Shown piece after piece: positions 40,930 to 50,313 of a DNA stretch of 64,000 nucleotides. Each line of letters begins with the position of its first letter. Position 1 is the first letter of the stretch. Origin of the DNA: SHLQ01 sp047638715 (lineage in GTDB: Bacteria; Actinomycetota; Acidimicrobiia; Acidimicrobiales; SHLQ01); NCBI GenBank assembly GCA_047638715.1, contig JBLIMK010000002.1, positions 1 through 64,000 on the forward strand. The letters run 5' to 3'. Made by a program: the position numbers and the translations under genes. The notes below the pieces were generated by a model that was not told the origin of the DNA, searched no databases, and saw only the letters and a program-made list of their open reading frames with translations.

Positions 40930-43900
40930 GTGTCCTCAACAGAACGCGTCGACCTCGGCGCAAACGCATGGATCATCGACGAGATGTATCGGGAGTACGT
41001 CGAGAACCCGCAGAACGTTTCCGAAAGTTGGCGAGAGTTCTTCGTGGGGTACCGGCCAGGCTCAGGCACGGTGATGACACCAGTCTCGGACTCGCCAGCA
41101 CATGTCGCGCAAGAGGTCGCAGCAGCGAACGCTGCCCCCGCACGCGTCGCACCCGCAAACGGCAGCGCTCCCGCTTCGTCACCATCACGATCCCCAGCCC
41201 ATGCCGCTCCCGGCCCAAGGCAGCTCCCCGACGGGGCAGAACCACTGCGCGGAGTCTCGGCCAAGATCGTCGAGAACATGGAGGCGAGCCTTCACGTACC
41301 AACGGCCACAAGCTTCCGTGATGTGCCGGCCCGCTTACTCGAGGTGAATCGCAAGATCGTCAACGGCCACCTCGGCCGCACCCGCGGCGGCAAGATCAGC
41401 TTCACCCACATCATCGGCTACGCCGTCGTTCGTGCGATCGCCGACTTCATACCCGCAATGAACAACGGTTTTCACGAAGGCCCAGACGGTAAGCCCAACA
41501 TCGTGCGTCGCCAGCGAGTTGGCCTCGGCATCGCTATCGATGTCGAAAAGTCGAACGGCCAACGAACGCTCATGGTGCCGTGCATCAAAGACGCCGACCT
41601 GCTCGATTTCGCGGGCTTCGTCGACGTCTACGACGACCTCGTTCGGCGAGGCCGCAACGGCAAACTCACACTCGATGACTTCAATGGAGTCACCGTCAGC
41701 CTCACGAACCCGGGAGGCATCGGCACGGTGCAATCAGTCCCTCGGTTGATGCCCGGTCAAGGCGCGATCGTCGGGCTCGGATCGATCGCATATCCCACAG
41801 CGTTCATCGCAGCCGATCCGGCCAAACTCGCCGAAATCGGCATCTCAAAGGTCGTCACGATCACGTCGACGTATGACCATCGAATCATTCAAGGCGCCGA
41901 AAGCGGCATGTTCCTGAAGGCGATCCAAGACCTCATCATGGGCGAGCACAATTTCTATGAAGGTGTCCTCGAAACCATGGACGTGCCTTACGACGCCGTC
42001 AAATGGCGCCGAGACGTGAACCCCGTCGACGATGCGGAGTCGATCGTCGAGCGCCAGGTCAAAGTCAATTCGCTGGTTAATGCGCATCGAGTTCGCGGTC
42101 ACCTCATTGCGAACCTCGATCCACTAGGCCTGATGGAACGAAACATGCATCCCGAGCTCGATCCGGCGAGCTACGGCCTCACGATCTGGGATCTTGAGCG
42201 CGAGTTCTATGTGCAGGATCTGCTCGGACCGAAGGCGAGCGGTGGTCGCAGCCGCATGAAGCTCGCCAACATCTTGGGGATCATGCGCGACGCCTACGCG
42301 CGCACCGTCGGTGTCGAATACATGCACATGGCCGATCCGAACGAGAAGCGCTGGATACAAGAACAGGTCGAAGGCCAGAGCTACGAGATCAGCAAAGAAT
42401 CTCAGCGGCACATCCTCGGCCGCTTGAACGCGGCGGAAGCGCTTGAGAAGTTCCTGGGCACCAAATACATCGGCCAGAAGCGATTTGGGATCGAAGGCAC
42501 CGAGAGCGCCATCCCGGTGCTAGACGAACTGCTGAGCAGCGCCGCGGACAACGACATGACCGACGTGGTCATCGGAATGGCCCATCGAGGACGCCTCAAT
42601 GTGCTCGTAAACATCGTGGGCAAGGACTACAGTCAACTGTTCGAGGAGTTCGAAGGCGCGATCACCGCCGACGCGGTGCAGGGTTCAGGCGACGTCAAGT
42701 ACCATCTCGGCCAAACCGGCACGTTCACCTCACGCGCTGGGAACTCGATCCCCGTCACCCTCGCTGCCAACCCGTCGCATCTCGAAGCCGTCGACCCCGT
42801 CGTGATAGGTATGTCGCGCGCGAAAATGGATGCCACCGAACGAACGGAAGGTCGCGACTATCCAGTCCTTCCACTCCTGATTCATGGTGACGCGGCGTTC
42901 GCTGGCCAGGGCGTCGTGACCGAGACCCTCAACCTGTCCCAGATCCGTGGTTACAAGGTCGGCGGCACCGTTCACCTGATTATCAACAACCAGCTCGGGT
43001 TCACCACCGCACCCCACGCAGCGAGGTCGAGTGAGTACTCGACCGATGTCGCCAAGCTCATCCAAGCGCCGATTTTCCATGTGAACGCCGATGACCCCGA
43101 AGCCTGCGTTCGCGTCGCCGAATTGGCCTTCAAGTATCGAGAGAAGTTCAAGAAAGACGTCGTGATCGACATGATCGGCTACCGCCGCCATGGCCATAAC
43201 GAAGGCGACGACCCGAGCTACACCCAGCCGCTCATGTATCGCGCGATCCAAGGGCGACGTTCGGTTCGCATGCTTTACACCGAGGCGCTCATCAAACGCG
43301 GCGATCTCACTGTTGAAGAAGCAGAACAGGCGCTCGACGACTTCCGTGGACGCCTACAAGTTGCGCTCGACACGACACGCTCGGCCGATCACGACCCGAA
43401 CGCGAAGGCCGCCGTGCAGCCGGACGCCGTTGGGGTACTGCCAATCGCCGACACCGCTGTTGACAAAGAAACACTCGATCGTGTTTACACCGACATGTCA
43501 CGAATTCCCGACGATTTCACCGTGCATCCCAAGTTGGCATCACAATTCGCCAACCGTGATGCCATGTATGCCGACGGTCAGGTCGACTGGGCGCTCGGTG
43601 AAGCACTCGCCTACATGACGCTCCTCAGCGAGGGGATCTCGATTCGGCTGTCTGGGCAGGATTCGAGACGCGGTACATTCTCGCACCGCCATTCGACGCT
43701 GTTCGACTACACCACCGGCGATGAGATCGTGCCGATGGAGAACGCCACGAATGGTTCGAACTTGTGGATCTATGACTCCTTGCTCTCGGAGTACGCAGCC
43801 CTCGGGTTCGAATACGGGTACTCCGTCGAGCGTCCCGACGTCCTCACGCTTTGGGAGGCACAGTTCGGCGACTTCATCAACGGTGCCCAAATCGTCATCG

Positions 43901-44601
43901 ATCAGTTCATCATGGCGGCGGAAGATAAATGGGGTCAGACCTCCGGCCTCGTCATGTTGCTCCCACATGGCTACGAAGGCCAAGGGCCAGAGCACTCATC
44001 GGCCCGCGTTGAACGTTTCCTGCTCCTCGCCGCCGAGGACAACGTACAGATTGCCAATGTCACAACGGCCGGGCAGCTATTCCATCTCCTGCGCCGTCAG
44101 ATGCACCGCGCTGTACGCAAGCCACTCGTGGTGTTCACGCCCAAGTCGCTCCTTCGTGCCAAAACGACACGTTCGCCGATCAGCGCCCTGACCGACGGCC
44201 ATTTCCACGAGACGCTCGTCGACCCCAACCCTCCAGCGGCACACGAGGTCGTGGACCTCGTGTTCGCGACCGGCAAGGTAGCGATCGATGCGATTGCGCG
44301 TCGAGATCAAACCGGAGCCAAGGCCCTCATCACCCGCGTCGAACAGCTCTATCCGTGGCCAGCCGAACAGATCGCTGCCGTCGTGGCCGCCCACCCGAAC
44401 GCCACCCGAATCTGCTGGCTCCAAGAAGAACCCGAGAACATGGGGCCGTGGAACTTTGTCAAAGGCCGTCTCTACGAACGCCACGGCGACACCCACGAGA
44501 TCCAACGCTTCTCGCGCCACGAGTCCGGGAGCCCATCAACAGGCTCGGCGCGGATTCACGCACAGGAACAAGAACAGCTGCTCGCCGCGGTATTCGGCTG
44601 A
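40930..44601 (+). CDS. kgd: multifunctional 2-oxoglutarate metabolism enzyme (E1o with fused E2 catalytic domain)
   Basis: The 1223-residue protein starts with the E1o helix LGANAWIIDEMYREYVENPQNVSESWREFF, followed by an Ala/Pro linker (about 58-95). An acyltransferase domain of the E2 type follows, without a lipoyl domain (FTHIIGYAVVRAIADF ... TYDHRIIQGAESGMFL). The thiamine-diphosphate E1 part has the MAHRGRLNVLVNIVGK, GDAAFAGQGVVTETLNLS and YRRHGHNEGDDPSYTQPLMY motifs. It is the actinobacterial Kgd layout, giving 2-oxoglutarate decarboxylase, dehydrogenase-E1 and carboligase activities in or around the TCA cycle. Confidence 0.96.
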   Translation: MSSTERVDLGANAWIIDEMYREYVENPQNVSESWREFFVGYRPGSGTVMTPVSDSPAHVAQEVAAANAAPARVAPANGSAPASSPSRSPAHAAPGPRQLPDGAEPLRGVSAKIVENMEASLHVPTATSFRDVPARLLEVNRKIVNGHLGRTRGGKISFTHIIGYAVVRAIADFIPAMNNGFHEGPDGKPNIVRRQRVGLGIAIDVEKSNGQRTLMVPCIKDADLLDFAGFVDVYDDLVRRGRNGKLTLDDFNGVTVSLTNPGGIGTVQSVPRLMPGQGAIVGLGSIAYPTAFIAADPAKLAEIGISKVVTITSTYDHRIIQGAESGMFLKAIQDLIMGEHNFYEGVLETMDVPYDAVKWRRDVNPVDDAESIVERQVKVNSLVNAHRVRGHLIANLDPLGLMERNMHPELDPASYGLTIWDLEREFYVQDLLGPKASGGRSRMKLANILGIMRDAYARTVGVEYMHMADPNEKRWIQEQVEGQSYEISKESQRHILGRLNAAEALEKFLGTKYIGQKRFGIEGTESAIPVLDELLSSAADNDMTDVVIGMAHRGRLNVLVNIVGKDYSQLFEEFEGAITADAVQGSGDVKYHLGQTGTFTSRAGNSIPVTLAANPSHLEAVDPVVIGMSRAKMDATERTEGRDYPVLPLLIHGDAAFAGQGVVTETLNLSQIRGYKVGGTVHLIINNQLGFTTAPHAARSSEYSTDVAKLIQAPIFHVNADDPEACVRVAELAFKYREKFKKDVVIDMIGYRRHGHNEGDDPSYTQPLMYRAIQGRRSVRMLYTEALIKRGDLTVEEAEQALDDFRGRLQVALDTTRSADHDPNAKAAVQPDAVGVLPIADTAVDKETLDRVYTDMSRIPDDFTVHPKLASQFANRDAMYADGQVDWALGEALAYMTLLSEGISIRLSGQDSRRGTFSHRHSTLFDYTTGDEIVPMENATNGSNLWIYDSLLSEYAALGFEYGYSVERPDVLTLWEAQFGDFINGAQIVIDQFIMAAEDKWGQTSGLVMLLPHGYEGQGPEHSSARVERFLLLAAEDNVQIANVTTAGQLFHLLRRQMHRAVRKPLVVFTPKSLLRAKTTRSPISALTDGHFHETLVDPNPPAAHEVVDLVFATGKVAIDAIARRDQTGAKALITRVEQLYPWPAEQIAAVVAAHPNATRICWLQEEPENMGPWNFVKGRLYERHGDTHEIQRFSRHESGSPSTGSARIHAQEQEQLLAAVFG

Positions 44602-44622
44602 CCCGAGAACCGAACGCAGGCG

Positions 44623-46683
44623 CTAGTCGTCGGCCTCGGCCACGAGACGCAAAACATCCTCGCCGTACTGCTCGGCCTTCGCTGGCCCAATACCCGAAAC
44701 CGCTAGGAGGCTCGATTTGCTCGTCGGCCGGTCGCTCGCAATGGCGTGGAGAGTTTTGTCGTTGAAGACAACGAACGCTGGCACATCGTTCGCCCGAGCA
44801 ATAGACAGCCGCCACTTCTTGAGCGCCTGAAACACGGGGTCTGACTCGTCGTGTTTGAAACGAGGTCCGCCGTTGCGAGCTGACAAACCTTTACGAACCG
44901 ACGCTGCGTTCTTTGCGCTTCGAGACCGTGCGCTTCGCGGATCGTCGCCTCGAGCTGCCGCACCGATTGGGTCGAGCATCGACGATGCGCTCCGTTTGGA
45001 GACGCGGTCACCGAATCGGCGTTCTTGGGCCCAATGCAGATGCAGATCTCGTTTCGCTCTCGTAACCGCAACGTAGATAAGCCGGTGTTCCTCTTCGACA
45101 GCGTCTTCGGTCTTGGCATGACTGATTGGCGACAACCCTCGTTCCATCCCGGCGAGGTGGACGACCTCCCACTCGAGACCCTTGGCTTGGTGAAACGTGG
45201 TGACATCGACTCGGTCGCCGCCCGAAGTCGCGGCTTCATTCGATCCGGCCTTTAGCGCCTCGACGAAGGAGTGCACGGATGCGTTTGGGTCGACCGCCAG
45301 GTGGTCGCGACCGAGGCGGATGAACGCTTCGAGCAATTGACGTCGCTCCGAGCCCTCTTCGATACGGCCGGGCTGCACCTCTGCGGTGCCTTCGAGAGCC
45401 TGGGGTAGGACTCCCGCATCGTCATGGGTATCTTCATCTTCCTCGGGGACCGCGAGTCGGTGCGCTAGATCGTCGAGTGATGCCGAGAGCGGCAAGCCCA
45501 GTCGACGCATTTGGTCGATCGCGTCGAGCACCTCAGGGCGTTCGATCAGCTTTCCGTCGCTGCGAGCGTTAACCGGCACCTGTGCATCGGCGAGGGCACC
45601 GGCGAGGAGAGCGACCTGTGCGTTCGTTCGTACGAGAACCGCCATATCTCGCCACCGCGTCTTTGCGGTGTGTTTGTTTCGAAGCGCGCGAGCTATCGCC
45701 TTGGCCTCGGAGCGATCGTCGGTGTGGTTGGAGATCGACGGGGCTGGGCCGCTCGGCAGCGTGGGAGCAAGCGCATCGTGTGTAGGTAGTACCGCCGAGG
45801 CGCATCGGAGAATCTCGGGCGTCGAGCGATAGTTCTGTCGAAGCGCAACCGACTTCGCTCCGGGAAAGTGCTCATCGAAGTTGTCGAGGTACGACGAGTC
45901 GGCGCCATTCCATGCATAGATCGCCTGACGAGAATCACCCACGACGCAAAGATCGGGCTCCGGGCCAATGAAGACCTTGAGCAACGCGAATTGCAGGGGG
46001 TTCACATCTTGGAACTCGTCGACGAAGACATGACGGAACGACCAGCGAAAGGCCTCGGCCGCGTTTCGGTCCCGTTGAAGCATGCGGCCACACATGATAA
46101 GAATGTCGTCGAAGTCGATCAGATTTCGCTTCGCCTTCGCCGCTTCGTAGTCCTCATAGACACGGGCGACACGCTCGGGCTCCATTGGAGGCTTGCGACC
46201 GTTCGCTTCCGCAGCCTCGGCATAATCGTCGGGAAGAATGCGCCGAGCCTTCGCCCACTCGATTTCCGAGACGAGATCGAGGGGAGTGGTTCGGTCGCTC
46301 ACCCGTGGGACAAGGCGCGCTACGAAGCCGACCTTGCGATCGAGAAGTGTTGGCGCTTTCTCTCCTCGCTCCTCCCACTTCTGGCGTAGTTGTGCGAGCG
46401 CGATGGCGTGAAAAGTGCCCGCAGCGGCGGACTGACGAAGCCCGAGCTGGCGGAGTCGATGGTTTAGCTCGCCTGCCGCCTTGCGGGTGAACGTGAGCGC
46501 GAGGACTCGCCGAGGATCGAGGAGGTCGTTGACTGCGCCGTAGGCGATGCGGCGTGTCAGAACGCGCGTCTTGCCGGAGCCCGCGCCCGCACGTATGACG
46601 AGCACCCGAGCATCGCTGGTGACCGCAGTTCGTTGTTCATCGTTCAGGCCCGCGAGGATCTGGGCGGAGGCAGCATCGTCCAC
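44623..46683 (-). CDS. uvrD2: UvrD2-like superfamily 1 DNA helicase with HRDC domain
   Basis: This 686-residue helicase starts at GTG 46683. Motif I is IRAGAGSGKTRVLTRRI, motif II VFVDEFQDVNPLQF, motif III VVGDSRQAIYAWNGAD and motif VI LIYVAVTRAKRDLHL. The C-terminal ~75 residues are an HRDC domain (FQALKKWRLSIARANDVPAFVVF ... SGIGPAKAEQYGEDVL). The layout matches mycobacterial UvrD2, but the linker that carries a tetracysteine motif there contains no Cys here. It acts in DNA unwinding and repair. Confidence 0.92.
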   Translation of the reverse strand: MDDAASAQILAGLNDEQRTAVTSDARVLVIRAGAGSGKTRVLTRRIAYGAVNDLLDPRRVLALTFTRKAAGELNHRLRQLGLRQSAAAGTFHAIALAQLRQKWEERGEKAPTLLDRKVGFVARLVPRVSDRTTPLDLVSEIEWAKARRILPDDYAEAAEANGRKPPMEPERVARVYEDYEAAKAKRNLIDFDDILIMCGRMLQRDRNAAEAFRWSFRHVFVDEFQDVNPLQFALLKVFIGPEPDLCVVGDSRQAIYAWNGADSSYLDNFDEHFPGAKSVALRQNYRSTPEILRCASAVLPTHDALAPTLPSGPAPSISNHTDDRSEAKAIARALRNKHTAKTRWRDMAVLVRTNAQVALLAGALADAQVPVNARSDGKLIERPEVLDAIDQMRRLGLPLSASLDDLAHRLAVPEEDEDTHDDAGVLPQALEGTAEVQPGRIEEGSERRQLLEAFIRLGRDHLAVDPNASVHSFVEALKAGSNEAATSGGDRVDVTTFHQAKGLEWEVVHLAGMERGLSPISHAKTEDAVEEEHRLIYVAVTRAKRDLHLHWAQERRFGDRVSKRSASSMLDPIGAAARGDDPRSARSRSAKNAASVRKGLSARNGGPRFKHDESDPVFQALKKWRLSIARANDVPAFVVFNDKTLHAIASDRPTSKSSLLAVSGIGPAKAEQYGEDVLRLVAEADD

Positions 46684-46689
46684 GAAACG

Positions 46690-46695
46690 ACACTA
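46690..46695 (-). promoter_or_regulatory. -10-like TAGTGT, leaderless promoter of uvrD2
   Basis: On the minus strand the hexamer ends 6 nt before the GTG at 46683. Confidence 0.45.
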
Positions 46696-46737
46696 CCGAC
46701 AGGGTGTGACGTTCGGTGCAGAGACCGAGCTGCGCGC

Positions 46738-46743
46738 TAACAT
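46738..46743 (+). promoter_or_regulatory. -10-like TAACAT, leaderless promoter of the PH-domain gene
   Basis: The hexamer ends 8 nt before the ATG at 46752 and supports that start over an upstream in-frame codon at 46716. Confidence 0.5.
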
Positions 46744-46751
46744 CGCCGGTT

Positions 46752-47393
46752 ATGGGATTCTCTCCAGATCTTCTGAGCGACGACGAAGAAGTCGTCGTCG
46801 ACATGCATCCACATTGGTGGACGATGGTGCCGATCAGCGCGCTCCTCGCCGTCGTGGTCGTCGGTGGGCTGGCGTTACTCGCCAAAGGTGGCGATAGCTC
46901 GCTGTGGATCGCCGGCCAGATCATCGCTGGGCTGCTTCTGCTCGCAATCCTTCCCATGTTCGCAATCCGTTATGCGAAGTGGGTCACCACCGAGTTCGTG
47001 GTCACCACCGAGCGCGTGATCTCGCGCAGGGGCGTATTTGCTAAGAACGGCATCGAGATCCCGCTCGACCGCATCAACACGGTGTTCTTCGAACAGACCG
47101 CATTCGAACGCCTGGCAGGCTCGGGTGACCTCGGGATCGAAAGCGCGGGGGAGGGCGGCCGTCAGACCTTCACCAACATTCGTAGGCCAAACATGGTGCA
47201 GGCCGAGATCTATGCCCAGAAGGAGCGGTTCGAGGATCGCCGCCTGGAACGGATTGGCCAGGCGAGCGCCGGAGCTCGAGCGGCGGCCAGCATTCCCGAT
47301 CAGATCGCCAAGCTCGACGAACTTCGCAACAACGGCATCGTGACCGACGCGGAGTTCGAAGCAAAGAAAGCCGAACTCCTCAAACGGATGTAG
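46752..47393 (+). CDS. membrane PH-domain (bPH2) protein with SHOCT tail
   Basis: The 213-residue protein has two membrane helices (MVPISALLAVVVVGGLALLA and LWIAGQIIAGLLLLAILPMF). A bacterial PH domain follows, with the pattern WVTTEFVVTTERVISRRGVFAKNGIEIPLDRINTVFFEQT. A short C-terminal SHOCT motif follows (IPDQIAKLDELRNNGIVTDAEFEAKKAELL). It is probably a membrane-associated scaffold; the ligand is unknown. Confidence 0.85.
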   Translation: MGFSPDLLSDDEEVVVDMHPHWWTMVPISALLAVVVVGGLALLAKGGDSSLWIAGQIIAGLLLLAILPMFAIRYAKWVTTEFVVTTERVISRRGVFAKNGIEIPLDRINTVFFEQTAFERLAGSGDLGIESAGEGGRQTFTNIRRPNMVQAEIYAQKERFEDRRLERIGQASAGARAAASIPDQIAKLDELRNNGIVTDAEFEAKKAELLKRM

Positions 47394-47400
47394 TGCCATT

Positions 47401-47443
47401 CGGCTCCGACATGGGCCAGACTCTAGCCATGAGGACGGAGCCG
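47401..47443. other. inverted repeat between the PH-domain and hydrolase genes
   Basis: CGGCTCCG (47401-47408) and CGGAGCCG (47436-47443) are perfect 8-bp arms separated by 27 nt. The structure could end the PH-gene transcript or lie in the hydrolase leader. No T tract is seen. Confidence 0.3.
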
Positions 47444-47469
47444 ATCGACGGCCCGGAAAGAGGTTTGCG

Positions 47470-48309
47470 ATGCCGTTGGTCGAAGCTGAAGGTAGGTCGC
47501 TCTATGCGGAGTCCTTCGGGCTGTCAGACGACCCACCGCTGCTACTGATCAGCGGTCTGACGAGCCAACTGACCTCCTGGCCGGTCGCCCTCTGTGAAGC
47601 GTTTGTCGACCGTGGATTCTTCGTCATGCGCTTCGACAACCGCGACGTAGGTCTGTCGACGAACTTCACCGGGAGAGAGCCGTACACGCTTTCCGACATG
47701 GCGGACGATTGCGTCGAGGTGCTCGACTTCTTCGCCGCGTCGCCAGCTCACATCCTCGGCGCGTCGATGGGCGGGATGATCGCGCAAACCTTGGCGATCG
47801 ATCACCCCGAGGTCGTCGCGTCGTTGACATCGCTGATGTCCAGCACCCGCCCGTTCGAAGCGCGCGACTACTCCGCAGAAGAACTCGAAGAACTCGTGAG
47901 TCTTATGTTGACCGAACCCCAATCGCGAAGCGAGGCTGAAGAAGCCGGCGTGCGAGGCAAAGAGGTGTGGGGGACCGTCGATACCTGGGACGCGGGCGAA
48001 TACGCCACCTACTGCGGTGACAACTTCGACCGGGCGCCACTCAACGGCGGGGGCGATCGCCAATACGCCGCCATCGTGGCATCGGGCGACCGCGAAGATG
48101 CGCTCGCACGCCTCGACGTGCCCACCCTGGTCCTTCACGGCGGAGCAGATGCCCTGATCGACCCGGAGAGAGGTCGCCACACCGCCGACGTCATACCAAA
48201 CTCCACCTACGTCGAGATCGACGACATGAACCACGACCTGCCGATGACAGAATGGCCTCAGATCGTTCAGCTGTTCACTATGCATGCTTCGCAAGCGGGT
48301 GGCGCCTGA
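47470..48309 (+). CDS. alpha/beta hydrolase
   Basis: The 279-residue alpha/beta hydrolase has the oxyanion region LLLISGLTSQLTSW, FDNRDVGLST and the nucleophile elbow GASMGG (Ser near residue 99). The acid and base are in LVLHGGADALIDP and IDDMNHDLP. It belongs with the lipase/aclacinomycin-esterase-like group. A GAGG Shine-Dalgarno precedes the ATG. The stop overlaps the racemase start (TGATG), so it may act on acyl-CoA or ester substrates of the same pathway, which is an inference. Confidence 0.85.
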   Translation: MPLVEAEGRSLYAESFGLSDDPPLLLISGLTSQLTSWPVALCEAFVDRGFFVMRFDNRDVGLSTNFTGREPYTLSDMADDCVEVLDFFAASPAHILGASMGGMIAQTLAIDHPEVVASLTSLMSSTRPFEARDYSAEELEELVSLMLTEPQSRSEAEEAGVRGKEVWGTVDTWDAGEYATYCGDNFDRAPLNGGGDRQYAAIVASGDREDALARLDVPTLVLHGGADALIDPERGRHTADVIPNSTYVEIDDMNHDLPMTEWPQIVQLFTMHASQAGGA

Positions 48310-49454
48310 TGCCGGGACCGCTCGAAGGCGTGAAGGTCGTCGAGTTGGCTGGGCTCGGGCCAGGGCCCTTCGCTGCGATGATGCTCGCCGACATGGGTGC
48401 CGACGTCATCAAGGTCGACCGGGCGAGCGCTTCCCGCGGAGGGAACCCCGACGCTCCGCCGGCAGACGTTCTGCATCGGAATCGTCAGTCGATCGGCGTC
48501 GACCTCAAACATCCCGATGGCGTCGAAGCCGTCCTGCGCCTGATCGATCAATCAGACATCTTGATCGAAGGCTTTCGTCCCGGCGTGTGCGAGCGACTGG
48601 GCATCGGTCCCGAGGTCTGCATCAAGAGAAACCCCAAGCTCGTGTTCGGCAGGATTACCGGTTGGGGTCAGGACGGCCCTATGGCTCCTCGCGTCGGGCA
48701 CGACATCAACTACATCGCGCTCTCGGGAACACTGTCGATGATCGGCCGGGCCAATGAACGTCCCGTCCCACCGGTCAACTTCGTCGGAGACTTTGGCGGC
48801 GGTGGAATGTTGCTCGCCTTCGGTGTCATGGCAGCGCTCACGAACGCCCGGACAACAGGGATGGGCCAGGTCGTCGACGCGGCGATGGTCGATGGCGCGG
48901 CGCTGCTCGCATCGATGATTTACGGCATGCGGGCCATGGGAATGTGGGGCGGAGGTCGCGGCGGCAACATGCTCGACACCGGAGCTCACTTCTACGACAT
49001 CTATGAGACCGCAGACCACAAGTACGTCTCGATCGGCAGCATCGAACCTCAGTTTTTTGCCGAGCTCCTCGAACGGCTTGAACTCGACCCCGAGTCGATG
49101 CCCAACCAGCACGATGCGACACGATGGGCCGAGTCAAAGCAGATCATCGAGGCTCGAATCGCATCGAAGACACGCGACGAATGGGACGTCATCTTCGAGG
49201 GGGCAGATGCGTGTTACGCACCGGTGCTGGAGCCAGACGAAGCGATTCGCCATCCACACAACGTTGACCGAGGAACGTTCGTGAACGTCGCTGGAGTCGA
49301 CCAACCAGCCCCAGCACCCCGATTCGGCCGGACACCAGCCGCCACACCGAGTCCACCCGCTCATGCAGGGCAACACACCGATGAAGCCATGGCCCGATGG
49401 GGTTTCTCAGCCATCGAGCTGCATTCGTTGCGAGACGCCAAAGCCATCGCGTGA
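48309..49454 (+). CDS. mcr: CaiB/BaiF CoA-transferase family, alpha-methylacyl-CoA racemase type
   Basis: The 381-residue protein begins PGPLEGVKVVELAGLGPGPFAAMMLADMGADVIKVDR, the family opening. It carries GRITGWGQDGPMAPRVGHDINYIALSG, the segment in which racemases have their catalytic His/Asp. It most likely inverts the 2-methyl configuration of branched acyl-CoAs for beta-oxidation. A CoA-transferase role is less likely given the GHDINY motif. The stop overlaps the next gene's GTG. Confidence 0.88.
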   Translation: MPGPLEGVKVVELAGLGPGPFAAMMLADMGADVIKVDRASASRGGNPDAPPADVLHRNRQSIGVDLKHPDGVEAVLRLIDQSDILIEGFRPGVCERLGIGPEVCIKRNPKLVFGRITGWGQDGPMAPRVGHDINYIALSGTLSMIGRANERPVPPVNFVGDFGGGGMLLAFGVMAALTNARTTGMGQVVDAAMVDGAALLASMIYGMRAMGMWGGGRGGNMLDTGAHFYDIYETADHKYVSIGSIEPQFFAELLERLELDPESMPNQHDATRWAESKQIIEARIASKTRDEWDVIFEGADACYAPVLEPDEAIRHPHNVDRGTFVNVAGVDQPAPAPRFGRTPAATPSPPAHAGQHTDEAMARWGFSAIELHSLRDAKAIA

Positions 49455-49822
49455 GCACGGTCACGTCGCTGCACAACGCGCTGGCGTGGGCGGTCATCTT
49501 CGTCGGGGGGTTCGCCGGCGTATGGGCCACGGCGGCGCACTGGGTAGAGCCGCTCCGCACGAGAACGATGTGGATGGCTCAACACGTGTTCCACGCGCTG
49601 GTAGCGGTCCAAGTCGCGTTCGGGGCCGTCATTGTTGGATTCAGCGACGTCGACGTGGACCAGAACCACATGTTCTATGGCTTCCTGACCTTCGCTGGCG
49701 TTGGCCTGATCATCGGCTATCGACACCTAAGTGCATACCGGTACCTCCTTTACGGACTCGGTGGCCTATTCGTTATGGGCCTTGCAATTCGTGCGTTACT
49801 GCTGAGTCCGCTCGCTGTCTGA
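49451..49822 (+). CDS. small four-helix membrane protein
   Basis: GTG 49451 overlaps the racemase stop (GTGA) and gives 123 residues. There are four hydrophobic segments: ALAWAVIFVGGFAGVWATAA, VFHALVAVQVAFGAVIVGF, MFYGFLTFAGVGLIIGY and LLYGLGGLFVMGLAIRAL. A His/Asp-rich loop lies in the middle. No family is recognised. Cotranscription with mcr is implied. Confidence 0.65.
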   Translation: MSTVTSLHNALAWAVIFVGGFAGVWATAAHWVEPLRTRTMWMAQHVFHALVAVQVAFGAVIVGFSDVDVDQNHMFYGFLTFAGVGLIIGYRHLSAYRYLLYGLGGLFVMGLAIRALLLSPLAV

Positions 49823-49899
49823 ACATTTTGCCTCGCTCTCAGTTCTTCGTGAGCCGCTCGGCTGAGTACTCTCCGGAAACACGAATACGCGGGGGTCGC

Positions 49900-50313
49900 A
49901 TGGCCAAAGAAACTGACAAGCAACTGGCGGACGCATTGAAGCGCGTTCCGTTGTTCAGCGCTACATCACTCAAGCAGCGACTCGTACTCGCCAACTTGGG
50001 CCAGGTCATCAAGTGGGCCGATGGCAAAGAGGGAGTTGTGGCCGGCTCGAAAGGCGCAGCTTTCTACCTCATTCTTGAAGGTGGCGTTGAGGTCGAACAG
50101 GACGGCAGCGTTGTTGCCCGGCTGCGCGAGAACGACTTCTTCGGTGAGATGGCCCTCCTGACCGGCAAGAAGCGCAATGCCTCGGTTACTGCCACCAGCG
50201 ACGCGAGACTCTTCGCATTGAGCCGTCCCGCATTCGCCGGGATGATCAAGAAGAACCCAGAGATTTCTCTCAGCGTTCTTGAGGCTATGGCACTGCGCCA
50301 ATCCTCGATGTAA
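49900..50313 (+). CDS. cyclic-nucleotide-binding domain protein (stand-alone)
   Basis: The 137-residue protein is one CRP-type beta-barrel: LKRVPLFSATSLKQRLVLA, then FYLILEGGVEVEQDGSVVARLRENDFFGEMALLTGKKRNASVTATSDARLFALSRPAF. GEMALLTGKKRNASV corresponds to the phosphate-binding cassette. There is no DNA-binding helix-turn-helix and no membrane or kinase domain, so it would signal through a partner. GGGGGT precedes the ATG. The stop abuts the stop of the convergent anti-sigma gene. Confidence 0.85.
   Translation: MAKETDKQLADALKRVPLFSATSLKQRLVLANLGQVIKWADGKEGVVAGSKGAAFYLILEGGVEVEQDGSVVARLRENDFFGEMALLTGKKRNASVTATSDARLFALSRPAFAGMIKKNPEISLSVLEAMALRQSSM

Noticed and set aside
40890..41279. Longer xthA start (130 extra codons)
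   Set aside because: The extension would overlap the divergent kgd gene. MRLVTWNVNS at 40889 is the standard ExoIII N terminus and has a -10-like element 7 nt upstream.
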